In this document: in pieces, positions 44,607 to 54,015 of the stretch
How the letters are laid out: each line of letters starts with the position of its first letter
How positions within the stretch are numbered: the first letter of the stretch is position 1
Assembly: GCF_006569205.1 (NCBI RefSeq)
Contig: NZ_VIGD01000001.1
Span: 49,065 to 113,064, forward strand
Reading direction: 5' to 3'
DNA from: Ureibacillus terrenus
GTDB taxonomy: Bacteria; Bacillota; Bacilli; Bacillales_A; Planococcaceae
Length of the DNA stretch: 64,000 nucleotides
The notes under the pieces: model-generated
What the model saw: only the letters and a program-made list of their open reading frames with translations
The model's database searches: none
Told to the model about the DNA's origin: nothing
Program-made: the position numbers and the translations under genes

Positions 44607-45461
44607 TTATATTGTTACCTTCAATAAATAATCTTTAAGAATTTCCAATAATTGTTCTTTTGAACGGTAATCAATTGTATTTAAATTCACCCCTCCATTT
44701 TTCAATATTTGCGCTATTTCGAATATTATTGATGTTTCCAGATTCGCTTTAGTAATAATATCTTTGTGTTCTTCAAACAGTTGAGAGAAATTACCTTGAA
44801 ATAACACTTCACTTTGATGCATCACAATTACTTCGTCAGCCCATTCATAGGCAAAATCAATATCGTGAGTAGAAAGAATAAGTGTTCTCCCATCACGATG
44901 AAGTTCATCTAATAGTTTCCTTATTTTCTTTGTGTAATAAATATCCAAAGATGCAGTTGGTTCATCAAAAAGGATGACTTCAGGATCCATAGCAAGCACA
45001 CCTGCGATGGAAACCCGCTTTTTTTGTCCACCGCTTAAAAAATGAATCGGTTTATCTAACAACTCACCTACGTCTGTCAGAATAATTGCTTTCTCAATTA
45101 ACGTCTTTCGTTCCCGTTCCGGCAACTTTAAATTATATGGTCCATAACATATGTCATCTCGAACCGTCCCATTAAACAACTGGGTTTCAGGATTTTGAAA
45201 AACGATTCCTACCCGACGTCTTAAATTGATCAACTCTTTCCTCGAATAGGTTAATGGTTGTCCATCGATGCAAATTGTACCGGATGTTGGTTTTAACAAC
45301 CCATTTAAATGCAATAATAATGTGGACTTTCCTGCACCATTGCTGCCTAAAAGAGCAATTTTTTTTCCTCGTTCAATTCGTAGATTGATATTTTTTAAAG
45401 CCTCAGTCCCATCTTCATAACGGTAGTACACTTCGCTCAGTTCGAAAATAGTAGTACTCAT
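44607..45461 (-). CDS. cbiO: Cobalt ECF transporter ATPase CbiO
   Basis: ATP-hydrolysing subunit of the cobalt importer. The 284-residue product has Walker A GSNGAGKST at 39-47, Q-loop FQNPETQLF, signature LSGGQKKRVSIAG near 143-155, Walker B VILFDEP and switch His in LSTHDIDFAYEW. A C-terminal extension (about 225-284) is typical of ECF ATPases. It abuts cbiQ directly and precedes cbiH60 by 8 bases. Confidence 0.96.
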   Translation of the reverse strand: MSTTIFELSEVYYRYEDGTEALKNINLRIERGKKIALLGSNGAGKSTLLLHLNGLLKPTSGTICIDGQPLTYSRKELINLRRRVGIVFQNPETQLFNGTVRDDICYGPYNLKLPERERKTLIEKAIILTDVGELLDKPIHFLSGGQKKRVSIAGVLAMDPEVILFDEPTASLDIYYTKKIRKLLDELHRDGRTLILSTHDIDFAYEWADEVIVMHQSEVLFQGNFSQLFEEHKDIITKANLETSIIFEIAQILKNGGVNLNTIDYRSKEQLLEILKDYLLKVTI

Positions 45462-46244
45462 TCAACCAGCTCTCCCAACGGTGAAATTAAAAGCGATAAT
45501 CAATATACTGATTAACATAATGAATATCCAACGGCTTCTTGAAAATCGAATTGTTCTTGCAATTACAGCTATATAACCATTTAAACTTCTTGCATTGACT
45601 GCGTTGTTTAAATCTTTCATTTCATGGAATACCTTAACAAATAAAGCACTAATAATAAGTCCAATCGACTTGATCGTTTTGATAGATGAACCATGTCCCA
45701 ACCTTGCTTTTTGTGCAAGAAATATTGTCCTGCTTGAATCCAGAAATAAAAATATAAATCGATAGATTAATGCGATTAAATCCAACAAAACCTGCGGAAC
45801 TTTCAAGCACTGTAAACCAAACAGAACATCCTGAATGGTTGTCGTTAAGATTAAGAAGTACAAGCAACTGATACTCGATAAGGAAACAGAAAATAGAGTC
45901 AAGGCCTTTTCAATACTTTCCTTCATGATTGAAATAACAACGGGACCAATGATGGATTGAAAAATTGCTCCTTCTAAAGGGCTTTCGGTAAAGCTGAGTA
46001 AAATGACCAGTACACTTGATAATAAAAAAGTGACCGGAATTAACAATAACTTCCAATATATACGAACAGGAATTTTGCCAAAAATTATGGTAATCACAAC
46101 CATGATGAAAAATATGAATAAAGACGTGTATATATTTTGAAACAGGATATTAAGTATTAAAGGAATCAATGCAAATACGATTTTTTCAATCGGATGTATG
46201 TTTCTTAATGGTGAATGATAAGCGTAAAATTCCAGCATTCTCAT
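45462..46244 (-). CDS. cbiQ: Cobalt ECF transporter T component CbiQ
   Basis: Membrane coupling subunit of 260 residues. It has several hydrophobic segments and the cytoplasmic coupling-helix motifs of T components (SSRTIFLAQKARLGHGS near 172-188 and NAVNARSLNGY near 217-227, the Ala-Arg-rich motifs that contact the ATPase). It sits between cbiN and cbiO with a 4-base overlap at its start. Confidence 0.94.
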   Translation of the reverse strand: MRMLEFYAYHSPLRNIHPIEKIVFALIPLILNILFQNIYTSLFIFFIMVVITIIFGKIPVRIYWKLLLIPVTFLLSSVLVILLSFTESPLEGAIFQSIIGPVVISIMKESIEKALTLFSVSLSSISCLYFLILTTTIQDVLFGLQCLKVPQVLLDLIALIYRFIFLFLDSSRTIFLAQKARLGHGSSIKTIKSIGLIISALFVKVFHEMKDLNNAVNARSLNGYIAVIARTIRFSRSRWIFIMLISILIIAFNFTVGRAG

Positions 46245-46534
46245 TTCGGTATCTCAGCATTTCCGCCCCTATTCCGGCCTCTCATATATCCTATAAAATA
46301 ACCGATAAACCCAGCACCGGCAGCTCCTTGCAAGACGAATAATAAACTTTCGATTTCACCACTAGGAGGTTCCCATATACTAGAAAACCAAGGTTTATAG
46401 GATTCGTTCAGCTCTGTGATCAATTCTTCCGCTTCCCCGTCTGCACCGCCGTATTCTGCATTTCCATTGAAAATCAGCGGAATACAAATCAAAGCGATCG
46501 TAATAAATAAGATAAATGCGTTATTTTTTAACAT
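46241..46534 (-). CDS. cbiN: Cobalt ECF transporter accessory protein CbiN
   Basis: A 97-residue membrane protein with two spans: N-terminal (about 6-23) and a second near 65-85 (LLFVLQGAAGAGFIGYFIGYMRG). The loop between holds GGADGEAEELI and YKPWFSSIWEPPSGEIESLLF, the CbiN signature. It helps load Co2+ into CbiM. The sequence ends in a short basic tail. It abuts cbiM. Confidence 0.95.
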   Translation of the reverse strand: MLKNNAFILFITIALICIPLIFNGNAEYGGADGEAEELITELNESYKPWFSSIWEPPSGEIESLLFVLQGAAGAGFIGYFIGYMRGRNRGGNAEIPK

Positions 46535-47284
46535 CTATTTCGCCTCCTGAGTTTTGTTTAACACTTGAAGCAACTTTAATTCATTTACGTTATATTTCAC
46601 CAAGAAATTCATCACCATGACTGAAAGCAACCCTTCTACAATCGCTAAAGGAATTTGAGTAATCGCAAAGACGCTAGCGAATTTGACAAATGAAGCAAAT
46701 ATACCACCCACTTCAGAGGGAAAAGCAAGTGCAAGTTGAATAGATGTAATAACGTAAGTGCCTAAATCAGCTAATGAGGCAGCCAAAAAGACTGCAAATG
46801 TAAACGTTAGACCGATCTTTTGCGCCCCCTTAAATACTCCATATGCAATAAAAGGACCGGCAACAGCCATAGAAAATGCATTGGCACCAAGCGTCGTTAA
46901 CCCCCCATGCGCCAATAGCAATGATTGAAAAAGCAAAACAATACTACCTAGAACACTCATTACAAAAGGTCCAAATAAAATCGTTCCTAAACCCACCCCG
47001 GTAGGATGAGAACAACTCCCTGTAACGGAAGGAATTTTTAAAGCGGATAAAACGAATGCAAATGCTCCGGATAAACCCAGCAATAATTTTGTCTCAGAAT
47101 GAACCTTTATAAGATTGCTTATATTCTTTAACCCTATTATTAGAAAAGGTAATGTTACGAGCCACCAAAAGACAGCCCATTCTGCCGGCAAAAAACCTTC
47201 CATGATGTGCATAGCAAAGGCAGGCTTAGGAACCAACAACAATAATGCTAAAAAATAAATTGGCTTTTTAAACGAAATGTTCAT
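46535..47284 (-). CDS. cbiM: Cobalt ECF transporter substrate-capture protein CbiM
   Basis: Binds Co2+ for import. The 249-residue protein has a signal-peptide-like N-terminus (about 1-24, ending PKPAFA) followed by [17 protein letters not shown]. In CbiM this Met-His segment becomes the mature N-terminus whose His residues hold cobalt. Six further hydrophobic segments follow, with [20 protein letters not shown] near 90-110. It is the first gene of the cobalamin operon and lies behind a cobalamin riboswitch and terminator, so import and synthesis shut down together when B12 is sufficient. Confidence 0.96.
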   Translation of the reverse strand: MNISFKKPIYFLALLLLVPKPAFAMHIMEGFLPAEWAVFWWLVTLPFLIIGLKNISNLIKVHSETKLLLGLSGAFAFVLSALKIPSVTGSCSHPTGVGLGTILFGPFVMSVLGSIVLLFQSLLLAHGGLTTLGANAFSMAVAGPFIAYGVFKGAQKIGLTFTFAVFLAASLADLGTYVITSIQLALAFPSEVGGIFASFVKFASVFAITQIPLAIVEGLLSVMVMNFLVKYNVNELKLLQVLNKTQEAK

Positions 47285-47308
47285 AAAAACCCTCCTAAAA
47301 AATATATG

Positions 47309-47341
47309 AATAATAAAAAAACACTGCTAAAATAGCAGTGT
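47309..47341 (-). terminator. Riboswitch-controlled terminator before cbiM
   Basis: Leftward ACACTGCTA-TTT-TAGCAGTGT followed by a run of seven T (47315-47341). Its 5' arm can instead pair with an upstream AGTGTCC at 47408-47414, giving an antiterminator. Confidence 0.92.
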
Positions 47342-47404
47342 CCCACAATAAGGCATAACGATACGCATAATGCTAGTATGATGCCTATTCGTGTACCTAT
47401 CCTC

Positions 47405-47592
47405 GTAGGACACTACCATCCGCTCTATACGGCAGGTCTCCTGGCTTAGAGTCATCGCTCAAAATCGCCTTCCCGTTTTCACAGTGGCCTTTGTGATTTT
47501 GAGCTCCTCATCACAGTGGCGGGACCGCACTAGATTCTCACTAGTTTCCCTTTTAAGCTAATGTCCATTAGCACCGTATAGACTATTCATTT
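47405..47592 (-). promoter_or_regulatory. Cobalamin (adenosylcobalamin) riboswitch
   Basis: Read leftward, the canonical B12 box AAGCCAGGAGACCTGCC is at 47431-47447 and is preceded by GGGAAGGCGATTTTGAGC and GCCACTG elements typical of the class. CGTATAG strands at both ends (near 47425 and 47580) close the outer stem P1. An expression platform with a switchable terminator lies between it and cbiM. Bound cobalamin should stop transcription of the 17-gene operon. Confidence 0.96.
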
Positions 47593-47697
47593 GTTGTAAG
47601 TAATTTGCATTTTAACACAATGTTTTTAAAATTTCTATATCATTCTAAAAAATAAAAACTTTTTCGTTCTAATTTCCAAATAATTGTCATAATAAAA

Positions 47698-47730
47698 AGT
47701 AGTACAAACCAAATTCTGGCTTGTACTACT
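47698..47730 (-). terminator. Terminator of mmdA
   Basis: AGTAGTACAA pairs with TTGTACTACT around a 13-base loop and is followed leftward by TTTTTATT. It insulates the carboxyltransferase gene from the cobalamin operon. Confidence 0.9.
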
Positions 47731-47740
47731 ATTTTGAAAA

Positions 47741-49288
47741 TTATAGAGGGATATTTCCGTGTTTTTTGCTAGGTCTTGATTCCTCTTTATTTTCAAGCAT
47801 TTCCAATGCCTGGATCAATTTAATGCGCGTTTCTCTCGGATCGATGACATCGTCCACCATTCCAAGGGAAGCAGCAACATATGGATTTGCGAATTTTTCT
47901 TTATATTCTTCAATTTTTTCTTGACGAGTTTTTTCCGGATCCGGAGAGTTTGCGATTTCATTCGCAAAGATGATGTTCGCGGCACCAGCTGCACCCATTA
48001 CGGCGATTTCTGCGTTTGGCCATGCGAATACAAGGTCGGCGCCGATGGATTTGGAGTTCAATGCCACGTATGCGCCACCGTATGCTTTACGCAGGATGAC
48101 TGTAATTTTTGGCACTGTCGCTTCAGAATAAGCATACAAGATTTTCGCACCGTGACGGATGATGCCCCCGTGCTCCTGTTTAACGCCCGGGAAGAATCCG
48201 GATACGTCTTCGAATGTGATGATCGGAATATTGAATGCATCACATGTGCGGATAAATCTTGATGCTTTATCGGATGAGTCGATATCGAGACCGCCCGCTA
48301 AAGCTTTTGGCTGGTTACATACAAGTCCGACAGATTGTCCGGCGATGCGTGCAAATCCGACCACGATGTTTTTCGCAAATTCAGAATGCACTTCCATGAA
48401 GGAACCTTCGTCCACCACTTGTTCAATCACTTTTCGAACATCGTATGGACGTGTTGGCTCGATTGGCACAACGTCAATCAATTCCGGACGCCAATCGTCT
48501 CCTTCCGGACGAGGCATGCGTGGCGGTTTTTCTTTGTAGCTTTGCGGCAAATAGCTTAATAGTCTTCGGATTTGTTTAATCGCTTCTTCCTCGTTTGGCG
48601 CGCGGAAGTGTGCGTTCCCGCTGATGGAGTTATGAACTTTGGAACCACCCAAGTCTTCGGAAGAAATTTTTTCTCCTGTTACCACTTCGATTACTTTTGG
48701 ACCAGTAATGAACATTTGAGATGTTTTATCAACCATTAAAATAAAGTCCGTGATTGCAGGGGAATATACTGCCCCACCGGCGCATGGACCCATGATCACA
48801 GAGATTTGAGGAATTACTCCGGAATAGATGGAGTTGCGGTAGAAGATGTGGCCATAGCCGTCTAATGATAGTACCCCTTCCTGAATGCGGGCACCGCCGG
48901 AATCGTTAATTCCGATGAACGGAGCGCCGTTTTTCGCAGCCAAATCCATTACCGCCGCGATTTTTTTCGCATGCATTTCACCCAAAGCTCCACCGAACAC
49001 TGTGAAGTCCTGAGCAAACAAGTAAACAGGACGGCCATTGACTTTACCGTATCCTGTTACTACACCATCACCAGGGCCCTTTTGTTCGCCCATGCCGAAA
49101 TCGGTTACACGGTGTTTGATGAATGGGTTAATTTCTACGAAAGTGCCTTCATCCAATAGCAGATCGATGCGTTCGCGGGCAGTGAGTTTTCCTTTTTCGT
49201 GCTGTTTTGCGATACGTTTGTCCCCACCGCCTAAATAAATTTCTCTCTTTCTGTCATACATCTCATTGATTTTATCTAGCATGTCCAT
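47741..49288 (-). CDS. mmdA: Acyl-CoA carboxylase carboxyltransferase (propionyl-CoA carboxylase beta / MmdA type)
   Basis: A biotin-dependent carboxyltransferase of 515 residues, in the crotonase superfamily. The N-terminal half has FTVFGGALGEMHAKKI, INDSGGARIQEG and MGPCAGGAVYSPA (CoA site). The C-terminal half has DVSGFFPGVKQEHGGIIRHGAK and RKAYGGAYVAL (carboxybiotin site). It makes or decarboxylates (S)-methylmalonyl-CoA. No biotin carboxylase or carrier gene is adjacent, so direction is unresolved. Its start codon overlaps the end of mce (TAATG), so the two are coupled. In B. subtilis the pair is yqjD-yqjC. Confidence 0.93.
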   Translation of the reverse strand: MDMLDKINEMYDRKREIYLGGGDKRIAKQHEKGKLTARERIDLLLDEGTFVEINPFIKHRVTDFGMGEQKGPGDGVVTGYGKVNGRPVYLFAQDFTVFGGALGEMHAKKIAAVMDLAAKNGAPFIGINDSGGARIQEGVLSLDGYGHIFYRNSIYSGVIPQISVIMGPCAGGAVYSPAITDFILMVDKTSQMFITGPKVIEVVTGEKISSEDLGGSKVHNSISGNAHFRAPNEEEAIKQIRRLLSYLPQSYKEKPPRMPRPEGDDWRPELIDVVPIEPTRPYDVRKVIEQVVDEGSFMEVHSEFAKNIVVGFARIAGQSVGLVCNQPKALAGGLDIDSSDKASRFIRTCDAFNIPIITFEDVSGFFPGVKQEHGGIIRHGAKILYAYSEATVPKITVILRKAYGGAYVALNSKSIGADLVFAWPNAEIAVMGAAGAANIIFANEIANSPDPEKTRQEKIEEYKEKFANPYVAASLGMVDDVIDPRETRIKLIQALEMLENKEESRPSKKHGNIPL

Positions 49289-49704
49289 TATTCATTAACC
49301 CCTTTTCCACTTTTTTCATATAGTTCATATAAAACTCCAAAACTATTTTTTGGATGAATAAAGCAAGCTTGTGCACCACCAGCGGCAGGAATCGGCTCAT
49401 CGGAAAGAAGACGGACTCCTTTTTCTTTTAATTCCGCCATTGTTTCCCGAATATTGTCGACGCTGAAGCAAACGTGCTGGATTCCTTCCCCGCGTTTTTG
49501 AATATGATTGTAAATTGCTCCTTCTTCGCTTAAAGGTTCTAGCAATTCAATGTGCACATTGCCGGCATCGATAAATGCGACACGCACATTTTGAGTTGGA
49601 ACCTCTTCGATTCTCTCTAATTTTAAACCTAAAACTTCTGTGTAGTATTTTACTGTTTCATCCAGGTTTTTTACCGCGATCCCAATGTGATCGATTTTTT
49701 CCAT
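49288..49704 (-). CDS. mce: Methylmalonyl-CoA epimerase
   Basis: Interconverts (S)- and (R)-methylmalonyl-CoA, linking the carboxyltransferase and the mutase. The 138-residue product is a vicinal-oxygen-chelate metalloenzyme. Its metal ligands are His6 in IDHIGIAV, a Gln/His position in IQHVCFSVDN near 85, and Glu in GVLYELYE near the C-terminus. The ATG at 49704 follows AAGGGGTG; the open frame upstream is not conserved. It is cotranscribed with mmdA. Confidence 0.94.
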   Translation of the reverse strand: MEKIDHIGIAVKNLDETVKYYTEVLGLKLERIEEVPTQNVRVAFIDAGNVHIELLEPLSEEGAIYNHIQKRGEGIQHVCFSVDNIRETMAELKEKGVRLLSDEPIPAAGGAQACFIHPKNSFGVLYELYEKSGKGVNE

Positions 49705-49770
49705 GATGACACCCCTTCTGTTATAGTACATATCCTATTGTAACGAATTTACGAAAATTGCGCTACGTAC

Positions 49771-49798
49771 TTGAGAAATTTTTCAAATTTGATAAACT
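49771..49798 (+). promoter_or_regulatory. Promoter of prli42
   Basis: TTGAGA (49771-49776), 16-base spacer, TAAACT (49793-49798), about 30 bases ahead of the micropeptide start at 49830. It lies divergent from mce. Confidence 0.6.
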
Positions 49799-49829
49799 AA
49801 ACTTATGAAAAAAAGGAGAGAGCGAGAAA

Positions 49830-49922
49830 ATGAGCAACAAAAAATTTCAAAAAGTTGTCGTATATGCCATGATTGCAATTATGGTGCTATCGACATTGGC
49901 TTTTGGATTGTCGTTTTTCTAA
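49830..49922 (+). CDS. prli42: Prli42-like stressosome-associated membrane micropeptide (30 aa)
   Basis: A 30-residue single-span peptide, MSNKKFQKVVVYAMIAIMVL then STLAFGLSFF. The short basic N-terminus (SNKKFQK) followed by a hydrophobic helix matches Prli42, the conserved Firmicute micropeptide that anchors the stressosome to the membrane in Listeria. AAGGAGAG at 49813-49820 gives a strong ribosome site, and a promoter and a terminator bracket it. It is too short for routine gene calling. The role is from family knowledge. Confidence 0.85.
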   Translation: MSNKKFQKVVVYAMIAIMVLSTLAFGLSFF

Positions 49923-49930
49923 AATGGACT

Positions 49931-49963
49931 GGCGGTTACTTTTCAGTAATCGCTATTTTTATT
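49931..49963 (+). terminator. Terminator of prli42
   Basis: GCGGTTACT-TTTC-AGTAATCGC (49932-49953) followed by TATTTTTATTT. Confidence 0.88.
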
Positions 49964-50093
49964 TCCACAAAAGTTTTTTCAAAAAACTTTTCTCGTTATT
50001 TTCTGTATCACAACAGATACAATTGGCAATTTTCATTATAAAAATAAAATTTCCTGATTTTTGAAAATACAAGTTGCACTGAAAAAATAATGT

Positions 50094-50134
50094 AGAATCC
50101 GCAATACTTCTGTACCACTCCGTATGCGGATTCT
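50094..50134 (-). terminator. Terminator of brxB
   Basis: AGAATCCGCA pairs with TGCGGATTCT across about 20 bases, with a T-rich tail leftward. Confidence 0.8.
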
Positions 50135-50146
50135 CATCATTTTTAA

Positions 50147-50584
50147 TCAAACTTCATCACAATATTCCTCAAAATACGCTTGTAAATTCGTAATAACAGA
50201 CATCACATCATGCCCTTCAATCTCATGGCGTCCAATGTCGGCAACCACTTTGCCGTCTTTCAATAAGACAAATGCCGGAGATGAAGGAATATGATCTTCG
50301 CCGAAGTGTGCACGGGCAGCCGCAGTCGCTTCTTTATCCTGTCCGGCAAAAACCGTTACCAAATGATCTGGCCGCTTATCATAATGGATTGCATTTGCAG
50401 CCGCAGGGCGCGCAATTCCGCCGGCGCAACCGCAAACAGAATTGATCATGACAAGGGTTGTTCCGGGACGTGCAAAGGCCTTTTCCACCTCTTCAGGCGT
50501 TCTCAGCTGCTCGTATCCCGCATTCTCCATTTCGGCACGGGCTGTTCTGATAATTTCTTGCATAAATAAATCGTAATCCATCAT
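50147..50584 (-). CDS. brxB: Bacilliredoxin (BrxA/BrxB family)
   Basis: Thioredoxin-fold protein that removes bacillithiol from oxidised proteins. The product is 145 residues with the active site Cys51-Gly-Cys53 in [15 protein letters not shown], then [33 protein letters not shown] and [13 protein letters not shown] 50584 or 50581 may be used; a closer ATG to the ribosome site is out of frame (ATG AAA TGA). Presence implies a bacillithiol-using Firmicute. It is monocistronic. Confidence 0.94.
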   Translation of the reverse strand: MMDYDLFMQEIIRTARAEMENAGYEQLRTPEEVEKAFARPGTTLVMINSVCGCAGGIARPAAANAIHYDKRPDHLVTVFAGQDKEATAAARAHFGEDHIPSSPAFVLLKDGKVVADIGRHEIEGHDVMSVITNLQAYFEEYCDEV

Positions 50585-50691
50585 TTCATTTCAAACTCCT
50601 TTCAATTATTAATTTTAGCATAGTGGATTGAAAAGTTAATTGCAAATGCGGTAAAAGGAAGAAATGAAATGAAATTTCTATGGATTACACC

Positions 50692-50787
50692 CTTTCAACG
50701 AAACTGATGATCTTTAGGAATTCGTTATACGATTGTCAAAGAATATTTTAAGTCCGACTTTCAACGAAACTGATGATCTTTAGGAAT
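50692..50787. repeat. Two perfect 30-bp direct repeats with a 36-bp spacer
   Basis: Identical 30-base blocks at 50692-50721 and 50758-50787 (each CTTTCAACGAAACTG at the left end, TTTAGGAAT at the right) are separated by 36 unrelated bases. The second block contains the meaB stop codon, so it overlaps the end of that gene. The geometry equals one CRISPR unit, and on the minus strand each block ends GTTGAAAG. No further copies or cas genes are in the window. It may equally be a local duplication of the meaB 3' end. Confidence 0.85.
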
Positions 50788-51871
50788 CATAATCCTTGAA
50801 CAATTCCTGAATTCCTTGCGTTACGGTTAATTTGCCCTGCAATATTTTCTCTTCCAATTGTTTCACCAGGTCTTTGTTCTCTTTCTTGCCGAAGAATGAA
50901 TCGATCAAATGGTCGTAAATCATGGAATGGAACCAATCGCTCGTTTGTTCTTGTCTTCTCGTATACCAATAACCGGAATCTTTCATTTGCTTTTCAAAGG
51001 AACAAATCATTTCCCATACATCTTCCAAGCCGGTTTTTTCATAGGACGATACCGCCAGGGCCTTCGATTGCCATCCAGGAGTGGAAGGCTGCAAGAAATG
51101 CAATATTTTCTGGTATTCCCGGACCGTATTCTTTGCCTTTTCGACGTTATCTCCGTCGGCTTTATGGACAACAATGCCATCCGCAAGCTCCATTATGCCT
51201 TTTTTCATTCCTTGCAGCTCATCTCCTGCCCCCGTCAAAACGAGGAGTAGGAAAAAGTCGACCATTCCCCGCACATATGTTTCGCTTTGGCCTACACCTA
51301 CCGTTTCGATCAGGATGACTTCATATCCTGCCGCCTCACAAAGAAGCATCGTTTCCCTTGTTTTCTTGTGCACGCCCCCCAGAGTACCTGCGCTTGGAGA
51401 AGGACGGACAAAGGCGTTTTCATGCCTGCTCAAGTTTTCCATCCGCGTTTTATCGCCCAAAACGCTGCCTCCGGAAATGGTTGAGCTAGGGTCGATTGCC
51501 AGTACTGCAACTTTCTTCCCCATATTGCACAACATTGTGCCAAAAGCCTCAATAAAGGTACTTTTTCCGGCGCCTGGAACGCCCGTAATTCCGATCCGGA
51601 CGCTGTTTCCGGTGTATGGCAACAATTCTTGCAATAGGTTTTGGGCCAACACTTTATGTTCGGCATTGGAGCTTTCAATCAATGTAATGGCTTTTGAAAG
51701 TGAAGTGCGCTTTCCTTCGCGCACTTCACTTGCCAATTGGCGTATATCAATTTGTTGTTTTTGTTTTTTGCGGAATTTTTTTGGAGCGACATACGTCATT
51801 CCATCATGTTTGCTTTCAATGCCTTTCATGACATTCAAAGCTGTTTCTTCAGAGCTCTTTTCCTCCATCAT
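50780..51871 (-). CDS. meaB: Methylmalonyl-CoA mutase-associated GTPase MeaB
   Basis: G3E GTPase that gates cofactor loading of and protects methylmalonyl-CoA mutase. The 363-residue product has Walker [10 protein letters not shown] at 97-105, DPSS near 127-130, the switch III-like [11 protein letters not shown], and base-specificity HKADGDN near 252. The N-terminal 45 residues are charged. Its start overlaps the mutB stop (ATGA), so it is coupled to its client. The stop lies inside a 30-bp direct repeat. Confidence 0.95.
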   Translation of the reverse strand: MMEEKSSEETALNVMKGIESKHDGMTYVAPKKFRKKQKQQIDIRQLASEVREGKRTSLSKAITLIESSNAEHKVLAQNLLQELLPYTGNSVRIGITGVPGAGKSTFIEAFGTMLCNMGKKVAVLAIDPSSTISGGSVLGDKTRMENLSRHENAFVRPSPSAGTLGGVHKKTRETMLLCEAAGYEVILIETVGVGQSETYVRGMVDFFLLLVLTGAGDELQGMKKGIMELADGIVVHKADGDNVEKAKNTVREYQKILHFLQPSTPGWQSKALAVSSYEKTGLEDVWEMICSFEKQMKDSGYWYTRRQEQTSDWFHSMIYDHLIDSFFGKKENKDLVKQLEEKILQGKLTVTQGIQELFKDYDS

Positions 51872-54015
51872 ACCGTCACTTCCTCATAGCCAAGTCGACG
51901 ATAAATTTCTTCGATGATCTTGATGGCAGCTACAGGGATGACCGTACCAGGACCGAAGATGGCGGCCACTCCTTTGTCGTATAAGAATTGATAATCTTGT
52001 GGCGGGATTACTCCTCCAACAACAACCACAATATCTTCTCTTCCTAATTTTTTCAATTCTTCGATGAGTTCAGGCACCAATGTTTTATGGCCTGCCGCCA
52101 ATGAAGAAACTCCCACGCAGTGAACATCGTTTTCAACCGCCATTTGAGCTGCTTCTTGCGGAGTCAGGAACAATGGCGAAATATCCACATCAAAGCCGAG
52201 GTCGGCATATCCTGTGGCAACCACTTTCGCACCGCGGTCATGTCCGTCTTGTCCCATTTTGGCAATCAAAATACGTGGACGACGGCCTTCGTTTTCCAAG
52301 AATTCTTCCGTCATTTGTTTTACTTCTTCAATCAATTCATTATCGGAGAAGTTGGATGAGTATACGCCGGAAATAGAACGGATCACTGCTTGATGGCGTC
52401 CGCAAACTTTTTCGATGGCGTCAGAAATTTCTCCAAGCGTTGCGCGGGCGCGCGCTGCATCAACTGCAACCGCAAGCATATTTTCTTCTCCAGTGGCAGC
52501 CGCTTTCGTCAAACGTTCAAGATGTTTTTGCACCTCTTCTTCATTGCGTTCTGCCTTAATTTTGTTGATTCGTTCGATTTGTTTTTGACGTACAAGCGTA
52601 TTGTCAATATCCAAAATATCGATTGGTTCTTCATGGTCTAATGTATATTTGTTTACGCCGACAATTGTCTCAACTTTGGAGTCGATTTTAGCTTGGCGTC
52701 TTGCCGCGGATTCTTCAACCTTCATTTTTGGAAGACCTGTTTCGATGGCTTTTGCCATTCCGCCAAGCTCTTCGATTTCTTTAATCAATTCCCAGGCGCG
52801 TTTTGTCAATTCGTCCGTCAATTTTTCAACATAGTACGAACCGCCCCAAGGATCGATGACTTTCGTCATCAACGTTTCTTCTTGCAAGAATAGCTGAGTA
52901 TTACGCGCAATGCGGGCTGAGAAGTCCGTTGGCAGCGCAATCGCTTCGTCCAAGGAGTTTGTGTGCAAACTTTGCGTATGACCCATTGCCGCAGCGTTTG
53001 CTTCGATCAATGTACGTGTTACGTTGTTGAAAGGATCTTGTTCTGTCAGAGACCATCCGGATGTTTGGGAGTGAGTACGCAATGCCAAACTTTTTGGATT
53101 TTTCGGATTGAACGTGCTCATCATTTGTGCCCAGATTCTGCGGGCAGCGCGCATTTTCGCTACTTCCATGAAGTAGTTCATACCGATGCCCCAGAAGAAG
53201 GATAATCTAGGAGCGAAAGAATCGATATCAATGCCAGCTTTTAATCCTGTCCGCACATATTCCAAGCCGTCCGCCAATGTGTAGGCAAGCTCAATATCGG
53301 CTGTAGCGCCGGCTTCTTGGATATGATAACCGGAGATGGATATGGAGTTGAATTTCGGCATATTTTTACTTGTGTACTCAAAAATATCCGCAATGATTTT
53401 CATCGACATTTCAGGAGGGTATATGTACGTATTCCGCACCATATACTCTTTCAAAATGTCGTTTTGGATTGTACCTGAAAGTTTTTCCGGTGTTACGCCC
53501 TGCTCTTCTGCCGCAATGATGTAAAAGGCCATGATCGGAATAACGGCACCGTTCATCGTCATGGAAACGGACATTTGATCAAGAGGAATGCCGTCAAACA
53601 AAATTTTCATATCTTCTACAGAGTCAATCGCAACGCCGGCTTTCCCTACGTCCCCTTTTACGCGAGGATGGTCGGAGTCATATCCGCGGTGTGTAGGCAA
53701 GTCAAAAGCGACGGACAACCCTTTTTGCCCCATTGCCAAATTTCTGCGGTAGAAAGCGTTGGATTCTTCCGCTGTCGAGAATCCGGCATATTGGCGGATT
53801 GTCCATGGCCGTCCCACATACATTGTTGGATATGGTCCGCGAGTGTTCGGAGCGATACCAGGATAGTCTTTTAAATGTTTGGCATCTTTGATGTCTTCAT
53901 CCGAATAAAATTCTTTTACTTCAATTCCTTCATTTGTTGTAAATGTATGAGAAGGCTGGATTTGTTCGTTGTCCAATATTTCTTGTATGTTTACTGATTG
54001 AAAGTTCCCTTTCAT
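51868..54015 (-). CDS. mutB: Methylmalonyl-CoA mutase large subunit
   Basis: Adenosylcobalamin-dependent rearrangement of (R)-methylmalonyl-CoA to succinyl-CoA. The 715-residue product has an N-terminal TIM barrel that binds substrate (about 1-550; [65 protein letters not shown]). A C-terminal B12 domain carries [16 protein letters not shown], whose His is the lower cobalt ligand, then SSLAAGH and VVVGGVIPP. It is encoded between mutA and meaB with 4-base overlaps at both ends. Confidence 0.97.
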   Translation of the reverse strand: MKGNFQSVNIQEILDNEQIQPSHTFTTNEGIEVKEFYSDEDIKDAKHLKDYPGIAPNTRGPYPTMYVGRPWTIRQYAGFSTAEESNAFYRRNLAMGQKGLSVAFDLPTHRGYDSDHPRVKGDVGKAGVAIDSVEDMKILFDGIPLDQMSVSMTMNGAVIPIMAFYIIAAEEQGVTPEKLSGTIQNDILKEYMVRNTYIYPPEMSMKIIADIFEYTSKNMPKFNSISISGYHIQEAGATADIELAYTLADGLEYVRTGLKAGIDIDSFAPRLSFFWGIGMNYFMEVAKMRAARRIWAQMMSTFNPKNPKSLALRTHSQTSGWSLTEQDPFNNVTRTLIEANAAAMGHTQSLHTNSLDEAIALPTDFSARIARNTQLFLQEETLMTKVIDPWGGSYYVEKLTDELTKRAWELIKEIEELGGMAKAIETGLPKMKVEESAARRQAKIDSKVETIVGVNKYTLDHEEPIDILDIDNTLVRQKQIERINKIKAERNEEEVQKHLERLTKAAATGEENMLAVAVDAARARATLGEISDAIEKVCGRHQAVIRSISGVYSSNFSDNELIEEVKQMTEEFLENEGRRPRILIAKMGQDGHDRGAKVVATGYADLGFDVDISPLFLTPQEAAQMAVENDVHCVGVSSLAAGHKTLVPELIEELKKLGREDIVVVVGGVIPPQDYQFLYDKGVAAIFGPGTVIPVAAIKIIEEIYRRLGYEEVTV

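Noticed and set aside
50692-50787. Annotating the repeat pair as a CRISPR array
   Set aside because: Only two repeats, no cas genes, and one repeat overlaps a coding end. It is kept as a repeat and reported as a finding.
51081-51917. A 278-residue plus-strand frame opposite meaB
   Set aside because: It mirrors the codon structure of meaB, which has all GTPase motifs. It has no ribosome site and an implausible composition; it is an antisense shadow.
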